Source: Micromussa lordhowensis (lineage: Eukaryota; Cnidaria; Anthozoa; Scleractinia; Lobophylliidae). From it: DNA of 64,000 nucleotides. The notes under the pieces are model-generated. The model did no database searches. It was not told the origin of the DNA and was given only the letters and a program-made list of their open reading frames with translations. Location of the stretch: the NCBI GenBank assembly GCA_964020085.1, contig OZ026595.1, positions 2,376,001-2,440,000 of the forward strand, read 5' to 3'. Of the stretch, positions 1-14,000 are shown piece by piece. Position 1 is the stretch's first letter, and each line of letters begins with the position of its first letter. The translations under genes and the position numbers were made by a program.

Positions 1-430
1 CGAAAACCGCGTAGAACAACATACAAAACCGCAGTACCGAATCGAAATTTACCAAAATACCGCAACCGTAGTTATAAGTGTGCTAGATGACGTCATAAAT
101 TCTTCAGGTTCGCTATTCCATTAGAATTACGACCTTATTTATTTAGTCAATGCTTTCCGCGATTTTTTTTTTCGTGAAATTCGTCAAGATGCTAGTTTTC
201 AAGCTCAGATACTCGTAACATCCATTTTATGTCGCAAACGACAGAATCAGCACTACATTTTGAAAACTTCGAAAACCGCTCAGTCATAAAACCGAAATAC
301 CGCAGGTTAAAATATAAATTTCCGCATAACCGCACCAAAAATAGCGCAAAACCGCATCACAAACCTTTACGTCCCCCCCCCCCCCCCCTTCCATGCATGG
401 TTTCAGGTTATAAAAATTAATTTATTAGGT
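1..430. repeat. CCGC-motif repeat, cut by the window edge
   Basis: The words AAAACCGC, ATACCGC and AACCGCA recur many times in 1-75 and again in 255-365, with plainer sequence between. This two-cluster layout resembles the subterminal motif clusters of the hAT-like elements further right (14896, 24929, 56222, 62045). A terminal inverted repeat cannot be checked because the left part lies outside the window. A C homopolymer follows at about 372-388. The small ORF at 229-420 is made of the repeat itself and is not a gene. Confidence 0.45.
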
Positions 431-1669
431 GTTGTTCTCTTTTAGAAGATAACACAGGCGCAATTTGACTCTTCTAGTTTCGTGTTAGGCCATTTGAGTT
501 TTCTGGCTTTTATGGCATCCACGCAAAATCGGCAAATATTTCATACTCCCGACAATTTCACTAAAAAAAGCGATCCTTGACAATATCTATGTTTTTTTTA
601 GAAAGTAAAGGTGCAAGCTCATCAGGTTTTGAAATTTTAGTTTATAAAACTGTCTTTTTTCTCCTAAGTTTCCTAGCTTTTTAAAATAATCGAGGAAGAT
701 ACCATTGATTTAATTGGAATTCGAGAATACAGTTAGTTTCATATTTTCGTACCTATTACTAATGTCAAGGACTGTCATTGTCTGTTGTATATTAAAAGAT
801 CGCGTTGTGATTATTTTTACATGTGTCCTAGCCCAAAAAGCCGGAGACGTTCCAATCAGTTACGAATAGAAACTGCGCAGTTCTGAAGCCATTGAATTTC
901 TTGTGGACGGGGTTTGAAAATACGTCGAAGTGCCCTAAAACAAACTATTCCTACAGAACAGCCGGCTAAAAATAAATAAACACTAAGGCTTGTATTCCAA
1001 TTAATTGCCAAGTTGTTTTTATTTAATTATTCATCTGAGTCGCCTGTTTCTCTAAAGATGCCCTTCAGTTCGCATGAAAAAAACTTTCGTTGACGTTGAT
1101 TCAGCTTGGCCGCACCCATGAAAAGCTTTATATAATTGCCGGTTTTCACATGACGTCACTAAAATTCAAACTACAAAACTATTGATCCTATTGATATTTT
1201 ACTTTAATGAGGTATAAGAGCAGCTGAAAACTAATATTTAGACGATTTTTTGTCCCGAATGGGTTCTTGGTTTTGCGATAGGTTATGCTTGAATTTCTAA
1301 GCTTTTGCGTGACGCTGCATTTACATGACGGCCGGGTTGTTTAAAAAGTGACTTATTTCGGGACTTATTTCGGGAAATGTGGCTATCTGAACGGGTTCTT
1401 GTATTAGGAAAAGTATTATTTTAATGTTTTCGAGTTCCTCCATCGCCTACCCGGCAAAGCTTTTTTGAAAAAGTAAACTGAATTAATGTCTCTGATCCAT
1501 TGCCTGCTCTCAGTTGTCCCAAGGTAAATAATACGCTTCGTGCACATGTTTAATTAATTCAGTGGACCTTGACGCAACAATATTAAATCATGGGATTTCC
1601 CTGCCAGCTCACACTATATACGTCAGAGAAATTTGAAAACGCAGCTTTATTACTATATAGTTAGGCCTA
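431..1669. other. Intergenic, nothing recognised
   Basis: AT-rich sequence with no long ORF, no recognisable domain and no clear terminal repeats. Nothing is annotated here with support. Confidence 0.5.
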
Positions 1670-1766
1670 CCGTCCACACTAATCTGGACCGAAAACGGAG
1701 CTTTTCGAAAACGCGCTTCATCTAGAGGAATTTGAAAACGCCGGCTTTGCGTTTTAGTGTGGACGG
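1670..1766. repeat. Small foldback (MITE-like) with 12-bp inverted ends
   Basis: It starts CCGTCCACACTA and ends with the exact reverse complement TAGTGTGGACGG, 97 bp in all. The interior carries GAAAACG-type words on both sides. Similar words (GAAAACGCCG, ATTGTGGACG) recur at about 3440-3480, so an older related copy may lie there. Confidence 0.5.
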
Positions 1767-1962
1767 AAAACAAGTTTTACCGCGAAGCTACGACGACGTC
1801 AATATAATCATGTGATTTCTGTGACCTTCGAGAAGTCACGTGTAGCGACCAGGAGCATTTAAAATGAACGCACAAAGGTGGCGGTGAGGCTTGGAAGAGA
1901 AGGCGAATCCAAAGTGCACGACAATTCCAACTTTATTATAATGATAAGGGTAGCAATGTATT

Positions 1963-3070
1963 GGCATGCAAGAGATTATCAAGGTAAGAGAATGAATCCC
2001 TCATATAGGTCCTCTAGCTAAGGTAATCCCTCTTAAGTTATTTTTAGACATTGTACCCAGTTCTTCCGCGGATGTTACTCGCGCGTTGCGTGGATGTTTT
2101 CGTGGAACATCTGTTTATGTCCGGTTTCGCTTCGTTTCGTTTCAAAGTAAAGTAAAACCTCCAACGCTGTGGGGATGTCAGTCTATGATATTTGGATTAC
2201 AAGCAAAGGAGCTTCGGTTCTCGGTATGTTTTAATACACTTCGAACTTTACCACGAGTTTAAATGAGAGACGGATGTCCCTTACACAAACAATAACAACT
2301 GAATGAACGGCAGAGAAATGAGTAGACAAAACGAGTGTAAAGCAAGCAAACGCCCAAACACAAGCTAGGCAACCGAACAAACAGATGGTCGAAAGTGCAG
2401 GAAGACGCTCGCTGTCCAAGAAGCAAAAGCAGTCAGCAACAACGGCAACAACGCCAAAGGCAACATCAATATTCAACCTACGAATCTCACAAGAATTTAA
2501 TTCATTCAGTTTGTCTATGTTGTCAGAAATATCCCAAACAGAATATGTAAGACAGCGTCAAAATTCGAAAAAAAATTACAAATTGGCCGTCGTATAGTTC
2601 ACATTCTCTTGAATATGCAGAATGTAGCTATTTCACGTTGTTGTTTTGTCACCTTTTATGATCAGCGGCAAAGAAATGAACAAAGAATAACGCACACTTA
2701 TACAACCACTGCATTAGTTGCCGTTACCGTTAAAGTTTGCTTAATTTAACTCTCTAAAACCGAGTAAACAGCCAAATACTGAACAGCCAAACGAGCACAA
2801 AACAAACGAAAGCCCGGCCGAACAAAAAGACAGCTCAGAGTGCAGAAAACATCTCTGCTATGAAACGAAATCAAAACAAATAAAATGGCGTTCCCGCCAT
2901 ATCGTCTCAGGTAGTTTCGAAAAAGTCGCTTGCTTGTCCACGCATCGCGCGAGTGGCATCCTCGGATGAACTGGGTTCCATGTCTAAAAATAACTTAAGA
3001 GGGATTACCTTAGTTAGAAGACCTATATGGGGGATTCACTCTCTTACCTTGATAATCTCTTGTGGCATGT
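1963..3070. repeat. Large imperfect inverted repeat (foldback element)
   Basis: The arm at about 1963-2095 is matched, reverse-complemented, by about 2937-3070 at high identity over some 130 bp; for example, AGAGATTATCAAGGTAAGAG is found in both. The roughly 840-bp centre holds a degenerate direct repeat (about 2325-2425 against 2785-2865, both rich in CAAACG and GTGCAG words). The ORFs at 2231-2476 and 2385-2597 overlap on opposite strands inside this structure and look like chance readings. Confidence 0.6.
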
Positions 3071-3499
3071 GATTGTATTGTTCGAATTTGGTCTAACTCC
3101 TAGCTTTGGCTGCGTATAATCCCATGATCACGGTGGTAAATAGCGAGAAGATTACTGGTAGCGAATGGACGTGTAACTTACTACGACAGCATGTGTCGTC
3201 TTTTCTCATAAAACAAAATGCCAGTAACCTAATAGGTACGACTATTATGTAACAGTTATGATTACCAAAAAACATGATCCGAAAAATCAGTAAATGATCA
3301 GTTCATGTTTAGTCTTTAAACGTAATAGTCCCCTGCCCGAGTTTTCTTCAAACACAAATCCAAAATATTCGGTGATTGTTGCATTTTCAAATTTCTCCGT
3401 CCTTTTGTGGAAAGAAGGCATTTGATGCGTTCTCAGACTGAAAACGCCGTTTTCAAATTTCTCTGGCGTATTGTGGACGTGGTCTCGATGTCGTTTCAT

Positions 3500-5061
3500 G
3501 GCATCAGCTCCAATCAAGGCCGGCAGGGGACTCAATTTTGCTAGGAGAGGGCGATGGAAACGAAACTTTAAAATGGGGCTGCCCGGGCAACTAGCTGATA
3601 GTTGCAATCGTCGAGGTTCAACGATACGGTGTTACACACAGTTTTCTCTTGTTTAAACCTATATACGGCTATGCTTGGTCAGAGAATGATTGATTGCCGG
3701 GGAAGAGAGAAAAGACCAGTGAAGAAAAGAGATGGTATCTTTTAGTCGCATTTTTCCATTTTATTCGCTGTAGATATTATATGAAAAGAAGATGAGTCTA
3801 AGATGCAATTGAGACTATGACGTACGTTTTCATTTGCCAAATATTTACAGAAAACGTTGCTACTTTTTACAAAACTGCATGGGATGTTGTTTTGAACCCA
3901 CTTCCAGCTGGAAACAAAAGCATTAGTGGGTGGACAAGAATCTCAAGGAAACTGTTGACGCCAAAACAGCTGCTTATCAGCTGATCAGGTGTACCTAAAG
4001 AAAAATAGAGTTTGATAATCATATGTAAATTTATGGCGTTTCGAATATCTAAGAAAAGTCTCCATAGGTGGGATAAAAAATAGATCCAGAGCTTTAAAAA
4101 ATCTGAGTATTGAATATTTGCATGATACACCTTATATATTTCATCAGTTGTTCTGACTAGTGAAATTACAAATTGTATACTCACTGACTATCTAACGTTT
4201 TATCATGGCCAGGGAATCTCGAAATTGGACTTACAAGCTCGAGTTGGGCTTCGAATTGCACCTGTATATTGTTCTAGTTAGCCTAAATAACATTCCGGTT
4301 AGTCTAAACAGAGTTTAAGTTAGCCTGGAGAACGCTTACGGTGGGCTTTCAACAAAGGTATAAATGGCAGCAATGCAGTCTTCCTGACCAACTCCAGTCC
4401 ATTTCGATTTCAACTAGATGAAAAAAAAAAATTGCAACATGGGAAAAATACCGTCTGAAGCAATAGTAAATATTAACAGTGAAAGATAACATCTAGCCTT
4501 TTTTGTTGGATTAATTTAAATGCAAATATCTATTTTGATGCAAAATCCTTCCTTTAAAACTAAACTTCTATAACTTGTATCTCAGAAGGGCGACATTTTC
4601 CAGTTGTTAAATTTGGCAAGTATGCTACTTTTTAAATAATGTTTCACATGTAAAAAAATTGAAGCAATCCGAGAAGGCCACTTTGTCCTCTAGGCCATAC
4701 CTTATTTAACACGTATAGTAGTTTGAGACGGCAATTCAAATTTGCTTTGGAAAAAAATTAAAAGTTTAAAGTGGCTGGGAATAACAGATGTTCCCGTCTT
4801 TGTTACAATAAGGCATTTACATGAAGTTTTGCCAAGTAACCATAAGCAGTGCAAGAAATTTTAACTGCAAATATTTGGATTGAATATTGAACAATGTACT
4901 TTTATTGTCTGGCAACGACGTGAGACGCTTTAGTACGCCTTGCGGACCTAACAAATGATACTGTGGGCTCAACATCAGTGCAAAACACCAGTAAATTCGC
5001 CTCTACAAGAGTCCGGACATTGAGGTGCGGGGTTAGATGCCCCCACAAGCACGCTGGAATA
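3500..5061. other. Upstream region of slc39a13-like, no gene seen
   Basis: No recognisable protein or repeat with defined ends. The final few hundred bases precede the slc39a13-like start codon and presumably hold its promoter and 5' UTR, but I see no TATA box or other motif I would defend. Confidence 0.4.
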
Positions 5062-8000
5062 ATGGCGAAAATTTCATGGCTATCCATTCTGGTCTTCCTT
5101 TGGCTCTCAGTGCTCGTTTCGGAGACTGCTATGGTAAAGATTCATCGCGCCATACCACGAAACGCGAAGCCAACGAGGGCGGACGACTCCAGCTGGTTTG
5201 GCTTTGAGCCGTGTAAATTTCTTCCCGATTTGTCGAACATTTTTGAGAAGAAAGAAGCTTGGCTTTACTCCATTCCAGCTACGATTCTTGTGGGAATGTG
5301 TGGGATTTTCCCCCTGCTTGTTATACCAGTAGAAGCGGGACATGCTTTGCGAGAAGGCGGTAAGTTACTTTGTGTTTTGCGAAGAAATAACTTTTCCGTT
5401 CGTGCGCGAATTCGATACGACATCTGGGTGAAAAATTGTCACGGGATTTCCCCAATCGGAAACGTGAACGGCACAAAACTGTGACATTTTAACAACAAGG
5501 TCGCCTTTCTGATAGGTTTTGTTGAGCTAGAAACGAAGAAAACATCTATTTAGAACAAGATTGCGACATTAATTTCACATACATGGTAAAATTAGTATTC
5601 GACCGGAGAGAAACCGATCGCCCGTAGCAAAAGCACAACGGATGCAAGTTATTTTATCAGCTGTCCTTTAATGAATAGCGCATTGTACACATAATTTATA
5701 TTTCTCTTGAACTGTGAATCTTCAGTGTAAAAAGCGTTCCTTTCTGAGATCGGTGAGATGAAGTAAGCTTACATTTAGAAAGCGATCCGCACATAAGCTA
5801 GCTTACAGCTTTAATGAGTTTATACTTCATTGAATTTGTTGACGTAAATTGTCCTCAAGTTTCTTGCGGAGAATTTCCCATAGGCTCAAAACTATTTCAA
5901 ACGAGATCTCTAATAATATGGCTTGTTTCTTTTCAAGGTGCGATATCAACAGTTTCAAGCTACAATTGTAAGCTTAAGTTATGCGATAAAAGGGAAAAAA
6001 ATCTTTTCCTGAGGGCAAATGATTAAACTTACATTATTGAGGCTTTTCTCGTTTGAAAATACTAATCGTTCTGCTTAAACTTTAACTTACGTTTCGTGAT
6101 TTACGTTTTACAGTATTCAAATTTCTTCTACAATTCACCGAAAAGGAAATGCCATCTTGCATTAACATTGCAATAATTGTCCTATTTCAAACTCACACGT
6201 CTCTAAAATTGTATTGTTTACGTTGAAGATTTTCGCCACCCTCTTGCAGTGTATCGCCTACATGTATCCTGATATTGATTGTTTTTTTTGGGTATTTTTC
6301 GTACATGCAGTTTTATTTATCAGCAGATATTTTATAATACAGTCCTTGTGTTTTAGAAGTATTTGATTCTGACTTGTTATTTCCACAGGAAACAAATTTG
6401 CATAATTTCGATTAGTATTAACAGTGTATTTGAATATGAAAGAGATATAGAATGTTGAAGATATATTTAGATTTGTGTTTAATTAAAGAAACATCAACAT
6501 TTCACACAGGAAAATATAGCACAAAGCTAATATAAGGTACGGTGGAACCTGGCTAATACAGACCCCAAAGGGGTACTAACGTGTCTGTATTATGTGGGCT
6601 CTCAGAATAAACGCCAGGCATATGTTTTTCTCAGGTAATTAAAAGCAACAGAACAATGTTTAATGCCTTGATTGAATATCCTTTCATTTCCCGAATCGAT
6701 TTCCCACTGCCCTGCCTGAAAGTGAGTCGTGAGGTAAATTTACCAGAAGAAAAAGAGGCAAGAAAAAGTTACCTAGAGCGCGTTTTCAATTGTTTGTTTT
6801 AAAACCAACTCTAAATTTAAGCCATGTTACAAAATCTGTACAGGTGTACATGTATATGGACGGTATCAATGTGGCATGCACTACGGCCAGCTACTTGTTC
6901 ACTGTGTACACCTTAGATCCTATCCCGGTTTCTTATATGAGACTGCATTATTCCTATTAGTTATTAATAGTAATTGGACCTTGTATTGTGGAATTCAGGG
7001 AGTATTTGTGCTAGAAATTTCAAATCGGCCCTGTGCTTTGCAGTCATCCGATTTTGTGATAACTAGCGGGAAACACGGAGCTGATTTGAAATTATAAGCA
7101 AATTATCTCTGAATTCTATGATACAAGGTGCAATTACTAATTAATTTTATCTTTAACAAATTTCGGAATCAAAATGTCTTTTGAGACCTTCTTTTGAGCA
7201 AAAATCTTTGTAGTGCTTTTCAAAAGTTAAAGTGCACATACATGTAATTGATATGCAAATGTGTAGGTATACAATGACAAAACTATACCTGTAATTGGAC
7301 ATCCATGTGATTGCACGCCTATTACGTAACAAATAAGCATGCAGAGAACCAATCACAATCCAGAGTTTTGTTATAGACATGAGTGACCTTGTAAAGAGCC
7401 AAGCTCACTATGGTTCTCCCCATTGCTCTGTTGTTTGAGCACCTACCCACATCTTATCTAGGAGGTCACAGGTTCAAATCCTGTGTGGGATTCAGATATT
7501 TTTTTTTTGCTGTTGGCCTTGGGCAATTCTGCTAACAATTTACATGTATCTGTGGTATGAGATGGAAACTCAGAGAGACTTGTAATGAGTGTTGTCTCCA
7601 GCCAGACACAGTTTTAAAAGGAAATACAATATAAGTGTTTTCAAGTTTGGGTTCGAAAGAACAATGCTCTAATCATAAGGTCAAAAAGCTGTTCACAACT
7701 TTACAACAAGAATATCATGTAGTACATAAATGGAGTCCTGGTGGCTTCATGGTTAGTGCGCTTGACTCTGGAGCGAGCGCTCCAGGTTCGAGCCCTGGCC
7801 GGAACATTGTGTTATGTTCTTGGGCAAGACACTTTACTCTCACAGTGCCTCTCTCCGCCCAGGTGTATAAACGGGTACCGGCAAATTTAATGCTGGGTGT
7901 AACCCTGCGATGGACTAGCATCCCATCCAGGGGGGAGTAGAAATATTCCTAGTCGCTTCATGCTACTTCATGCTACATGATAAGCTCTGGCCTAATGAGC

Positions 8001-11000
8001 CACTTGGCTCGTATGTAGACTTTACCTTTTTTTACATAAATGGTTCATAGCAATGCTGGTTTTGTTATTTTTCAGTCACTGCTGACCACCTGAAGTTATT
8101 GTTAAGTTTTGCTGTTGGCGGCTTACTAGGAGACGTGTTTCTTCATCTCTTACCAGAGGCATGGGCTCATGTTCATGACGGTAACATTTGTCGTATCAAT
8201 ACTGTATGAGAAACATTTTAAAATAAAAACTAATGAAATGAGAAAAGAATGGTGTTTCACTTGTCCTCCATTTCACTGACCTCATGACAGCATTAAGTTC
8301 AAAATGTCTGTATCAAGGACAGTGAAGTGTTATAAATATAAAAGATACTGACTTTTTGAACTTGACGTGAGGACAGCAAGACATAATTATTTTGTTCTTT
8401 TCCCATTTCACTAGTTTTTATTTTAAAACAATACAATATGCATTATATTATTTGTAAATAGAACCAGAACACCAGTTTAATGAACTAGTCTAGCCTGCTC
8501 CAGGGTTTTGGCTCATAGTAGAAAGCTGGGATGAATCAGCTTTCTACTATGAGCTTTCTACTATTTCTATGGTTCTACGGTTTCTTTTATGGTTTGCATA
8601 CCCTTGAAAATGTCCTTGAAAAATTGCTGTATCCTTGAAATGCCCTTGATGGGAAAATGAAAAATTTAGGTTTCCTCTTTAAAATGCCCTTGAAGTTTTA
8701 CTAGCAGTCTTTGAACTTTGTTGACAAGTCCTTGAATGCTTGATACTAAAATGCGTAATGAAAATTTAAAGCAAATTTTATGTGGACTGTAATAAGAATT
8801 ATTATTAATAGCATTTGACAAAGGTGATCATTTTGTCTTCATTACATCAACATGCAAGTAATCCCTGCACCTTCACTGGGGTCTTGCGCATTCTATGTTT
8901 TGTCTCCCCCTAACCATAACAAAATTGACATGTGATTCTTAGAGAAATGAGTCCTTGAATATTGCTAATTAAAATTATTTTTTGTCCTTGAATAGTCATT
9001 GAACATCTGTTTAATAAAGTAAGGTGTCATGTCTGAACTATGGGGAAAAAGGCTTCAATTGACTTTCAACGGGACCCAGCTGAACCAAGCAAATCAGTGG
9101 CACAAACCCTTGACTGGAACAGACTAAAACTATGTGTTGATCAGATTATTTTACAGTCAAACCTTTTCTTACGGATACTTCAGTCTGTTCTTTACAGTAA
9201 TTTTATTATACAGCTTGTGTTTGCAGCCAATCTAACATGTGCTCTGACTGGCTAACTGCAGAACGTTATTCTCCAGTAATGCCCACGGCCAATTACGGGC
9301 CTGCAAAGATATAGCAAAAAAGCATATGATAAACAACTTATTAACTATGAATGTTTGGTCTTTGTGGAAAAATCCCAAACGTCAACCTTACCCTATTGGC
9401 GTCACTATCACTTCGTCAATACAGCATGGGCTTGGTTTGAGATTTTCCCATAAAGACCTCACTCTCGGTTTATAAGCAGTTAGTATAGACCTCAGTCTAT
9501 TATTATATTGACAGTTCATTTTGCCCCAGAGAAACCAGAAGTCATACTGACAATCATTGTAAAAGTCTTTAGTTACCATAAACTCCACATGGAAAACACA
9601 GACACCTCAAAAACATTGAGACTGCTGTGGACTTTTGGTGTCCGTGTTAGAGAAGTTTGACTGTTCTTTAGTTATTTATACTTACAAGTCAGTGCTTAAC
9701 AATACCGCTTTAAGAGTGGCTAACATTGAAATTGATATTAAAATTTTATAATAATATTGTTATGTTTTGTTGATTTTGTAGATGGCGATCCTCATACGAA
9801 CCATTTCTACATTGGCTTTTGGGTGATTTGTGGAATTTTTGGTTTCCTAACACTTGAGAAAGTATTTAGTGAAGAAAATGAGGATGACAACAGCAGTAAG
9901 AAAAACGAAAAAGAAGAGAAGGTATTAATAACAGTTAATTATGTTTCTTCATGAAGTCAGACACAATCATATAGACTACAAACCTGTTGAGTTTTCCATG
10001 AGCAAACATTCAGTGAGGGCTGCCAAACTGGCTATCACTCATGATCAGAATTTTATTCAGATGGGCGTCATGCCGTCCTGTGGATGCCTTGAACAATGAA
10101 AGTTGTTTTCTTTTTGGCCTGGTGCTTTGTAGATTGTTGAACAGTTGAGCAGACCCTGTAGCACATTTTGGATGAAGGAGGCAGCGTGCCAAGTGGTCAG
10201 CGCGTTAGACTCATTATGCAGTGGTTCCGGGTTTGAGTGCCGCTCTGACCACTACCTAGATTTGTTTCACAGTAGCCAAGTTCAAATCCTTGGCCACGCT
10301 TGTAAAAAGCCAGCTGGTTTGCCTCCAGCTCTTAACAATGTTTTGTTCAATTTGAATTATTTGTTTCAGTTGTTTGCTTGGCCCCCCTAGCCTTTGTGAT
10401 ATATATTATTTATATTTTTACGCCCACTTTTCAAATCTCAGCAAAAAGATTGATCATTGTTTAATGTTTATAAATGATTATTATTATTTGTACAGTCATG
10501 TACATTTCACATTTTACTCCACCATTGTAAGTGGTAATGGTTATTAATCTCAAACAAATTAAGTCATACATTTGTGAACATTGTTTGTATGGCTGTAACA
10601 TCTGGTTGCTGTGTTCTGTGACTTAGACTTCCTCCAAGGACATAAAGAATGGTTCTGTGTCTAATGGATGTATTCATCAGAAAAACTCAGACAAGACAAA
10701 ACCCACAAGTAATGGAGTCATTTGTAATGGTACAGTTAAAATGAATGGTGTGACATGCTCAGACACACAACTAAGACAAAGACACAAAGAGACAGCAAGT
10801 CACGATAGTGGATCAGATGAAACTGTTACAGAAACAGGTAAAATTGAAATTGGTTTTCTACAGTTTCTGATTCATTCTGTCATTTTGATTTGATTTTGAT
10901 TTGTGGTATAGAGGTGCTAAAAAATGAATGTATCAGGGAGGTTATGAGAAGACATGTGCTAACAGTATTGCACACAATCTGGTTGCTTGTTTTATTTCGC

Positions 11001-14000
11001 TTTCGTCACATGCTTTAAGCATTCTGCCACCCACATGTACATCATTGCATGTTAATTAAAATAAACAGTCTATTGAGTTCAAGATCACATGGAAAATATT
11101 TCAATTTAATTAGACTACATTGTACTATTTTAAATAAATTATCAAATTTAAAAATGTTTTCTTCGAACAGAAGTTTCAAGTGAAGTACATGACCCAGATG
11201 AAGAAAATGTTAAAGTGAGTAATTATTTAATATTATTAATAACATTTTCTATGTTTCATTTACTTAATTATATAATTTTATATCCTCCAGTGGAGGGACA
11301 GAAATTAGAACATGCCATGTCGACCTTTACTATTCACTCTGACCACTCTGTTTCCTGCCAGCTTCCTTACTGCCTAGGCACTTGTTTTTTGTTTTTGTCC
11401 ATAAATTTATACATGACGTACAGTATACACTGTACGTCAGATTCAAAAGTTTCCGAGGAATCACGCACCCACGTTGATGAGAAGCGTGGGGACCCAATCA
11501 GAGTCGTGTTGCCCTTCAAGGACCAAAAATCTGCGAACGCCGTACGGAGACAACTTGCCGACCTAAGTCGTAAGATCAGTGCGGATATTACCCCTGTCTA
11601 CACGAGCAAAAAGATCAAAGAAGAGATCCGGATCCGTGAAGAGAAGCCACCCCTTGTAAGCCAACAGTGCGTTGTGTACCAATTCAAGTGTGACCTGTGC
11701 GACGCAGGTTATGTCGGATATACCTGCCGGCACCTTCACCAGCGCATTGAAGAGCACAAAGGGGCAACCATCGGCGACCATCTGAGAGAGAAACATGCAT
11801 TGGAACCTAACAACATCGCAAAGAATTTTAGAATTCTGAGAAAGTGCCAGAACAAGTTTGATTGTCTTGTTTTTGAAATGTTTTTTATAAAAGAACTGAA
11901 ACCATCGCTAAACAAACAGTGTGACTCTATCCGCGCCAAATTATTTGTTTAGAACAGTTCTTGTAATTAATTATTTTTTTGTCTATTGTCTTCTCTAGCT
12001 ACCGTTCATTACTCCATATATTTTTAGCACTTTTTACACTTTTGTACATATTTTTATCATATTTCGGCGTTCGCCGCATTTTTATCTAGTTTTTACATAT
12101 TTATGCTAATTCTTAAAACTTTTATTCTCACTTGAAAATGACCTCCGAGGGGTCGAAACGTCGTGACTTTTTATCGTTAGTTTTTATTACAAAAACAGTA
12201 TACACTACTTTTAAAATTACCTTTCTCCCACTAATGTCTGCCTTCTTAAAAATTTCTCCCAGTTCACTCAGGCCCCCTTTTAGTCCCCCATATTCCTACA
12301 CCTTTACATGTGTATCACTCAAATACTCAAGTACACCCTGCACTAGACACTGAGGAAATCACATACTGTACTAACATTCAAGTCTTCGCCTACAATGGAT
12401 GTGAGACGACCCAAACCTACATGTACACTGAATGCAAAATTTAGTGAATGTTGTTATAATTATAGTGTTTAGTTATCAAACAAATTTACAATGTAATGCT
12501 GGTACCACAGAAATGAAAACACTGACAGAGCCATTCAGTATGAGAATTTGACCTCTGGAGTGACACCTGAAACCAAAATCTTGTAATAAAACATTGTGGT
12601 GTTATCCAGATTTATGGACCGGAAGTGATTTTTTGAGAGAGACTTACTGAAGTACCAGTATTACACTAAAAAGACTTAGTAACACTATAAAACATGAATA
12701 GACCATTAAGTTCACATTTTCAGTATTGGACTGGATCTAGCTCATGCGGGGGAATATCATTATAATGAAAAGGATAAATGCTATTTGAATTTGAAAAGAC
12801 TCCCCTCCCCGTCTTAGCTCCTCAGTTCCAAGCTAGTTCCAGTCCAATAACCAGAATACAAATATGGTCTATTGAAATCAATGTAATTTATTTATTTATA
12901 CAATAGTTAATATTAATAGTTTTTCATTTTTTGTCAGTACAGTGTATATCAGTATGTCAAAGTACTTATTTAAGTACCACATATTTTTTTTGTAAAACCT
13001 AACAAACACAATGTTCTTGCTTCAGGTTGTGGGTTATCTGAACCTTTTAGCTAATTCCATAGATAATTTTACTCATGGCCTTGCTGTGGCTGGAAGTTTT
13101 ATCGTGAGTACAAAGGTAAGCCTTGCATTTAATGCATAATGCTATAGGTTGTGACATATCTTTGTTTCAGTTTTTTTAAATTTAATTTTAAAATTACTGA
13201 CCACTCCCCCAAGTGGGGTTTTCAGGGACAATGGAAACAAGTGATGAAACAAAGACAATGCAAATGAACATAACATTGTTAAAAATCCCAACTGGCAGGA
13301 GGCAGACCAGTTGGCTATTTACAAACGTGGCCAAGGAGTTGAACTCGGGACTACCGAGAACAACACTAGCTGGTGGTCAGAATGGGACTAGAACCTTCGA
13401 CCACCAGTACCCTAACCACTTGACCACGCTCTCCAGTTACATTCTTTTTAATCTGGAGTTTGTCCCTGAGGAATGACCTCTTGACTTACAGTGTACTAAT
13501 GGACTAGTTTCACAAGAGTTTTGTTAAGTATCACTTTGGTGTTCTCATCTTGCTGCAAGTGCTTAAACCATTTTCTCCAACTGGACGTAAATAATCAGGA
13601 AAAATCTTTTGTCACATGCCATACCTGTAGTGAATTTTAATTTGCCAGAAATAAAATTTAGTTCTGCGTCTCCATTGAATGTAATATTTAATTAGTAGAT
13701 AAAGATGCTTGTGGATGTAACTGTTGGTGAATGATGATGAATTACATGTTATTTATTCTACCTGCATTCATGGTGACTTTGTGATGTTAAATAAAATTTT
13801 TAAATTCCATTTTCAGGTGGGCCTGTGCACTACATGCGCAATCCTTTTGCATGAAATACCACACGAGGTATGACAACACTGTTTCTTTCTCAATGTTTGG
13901 TTAAAGGAACTTACTCTAATTACGTTATATATGCCAGTTTTTATATTTATGTCACAAAAATTTTATCTTTATACTGAGTTGCATCCTGCTACTAGAGTAC

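Noticed and set aside
4963..5061. 33-residue N-terminal extension of slc39a13
   Set aside because: The ATG at 5062 begins directly with a signal peptide, as in ZIP13. The extension would bury it.
12132..12180. Hammerhead ribozyme
   Set aside because: A GAAAC-GTC block and one stem are present, but no CTGATGA core. Kept only as a possibility in the findings.
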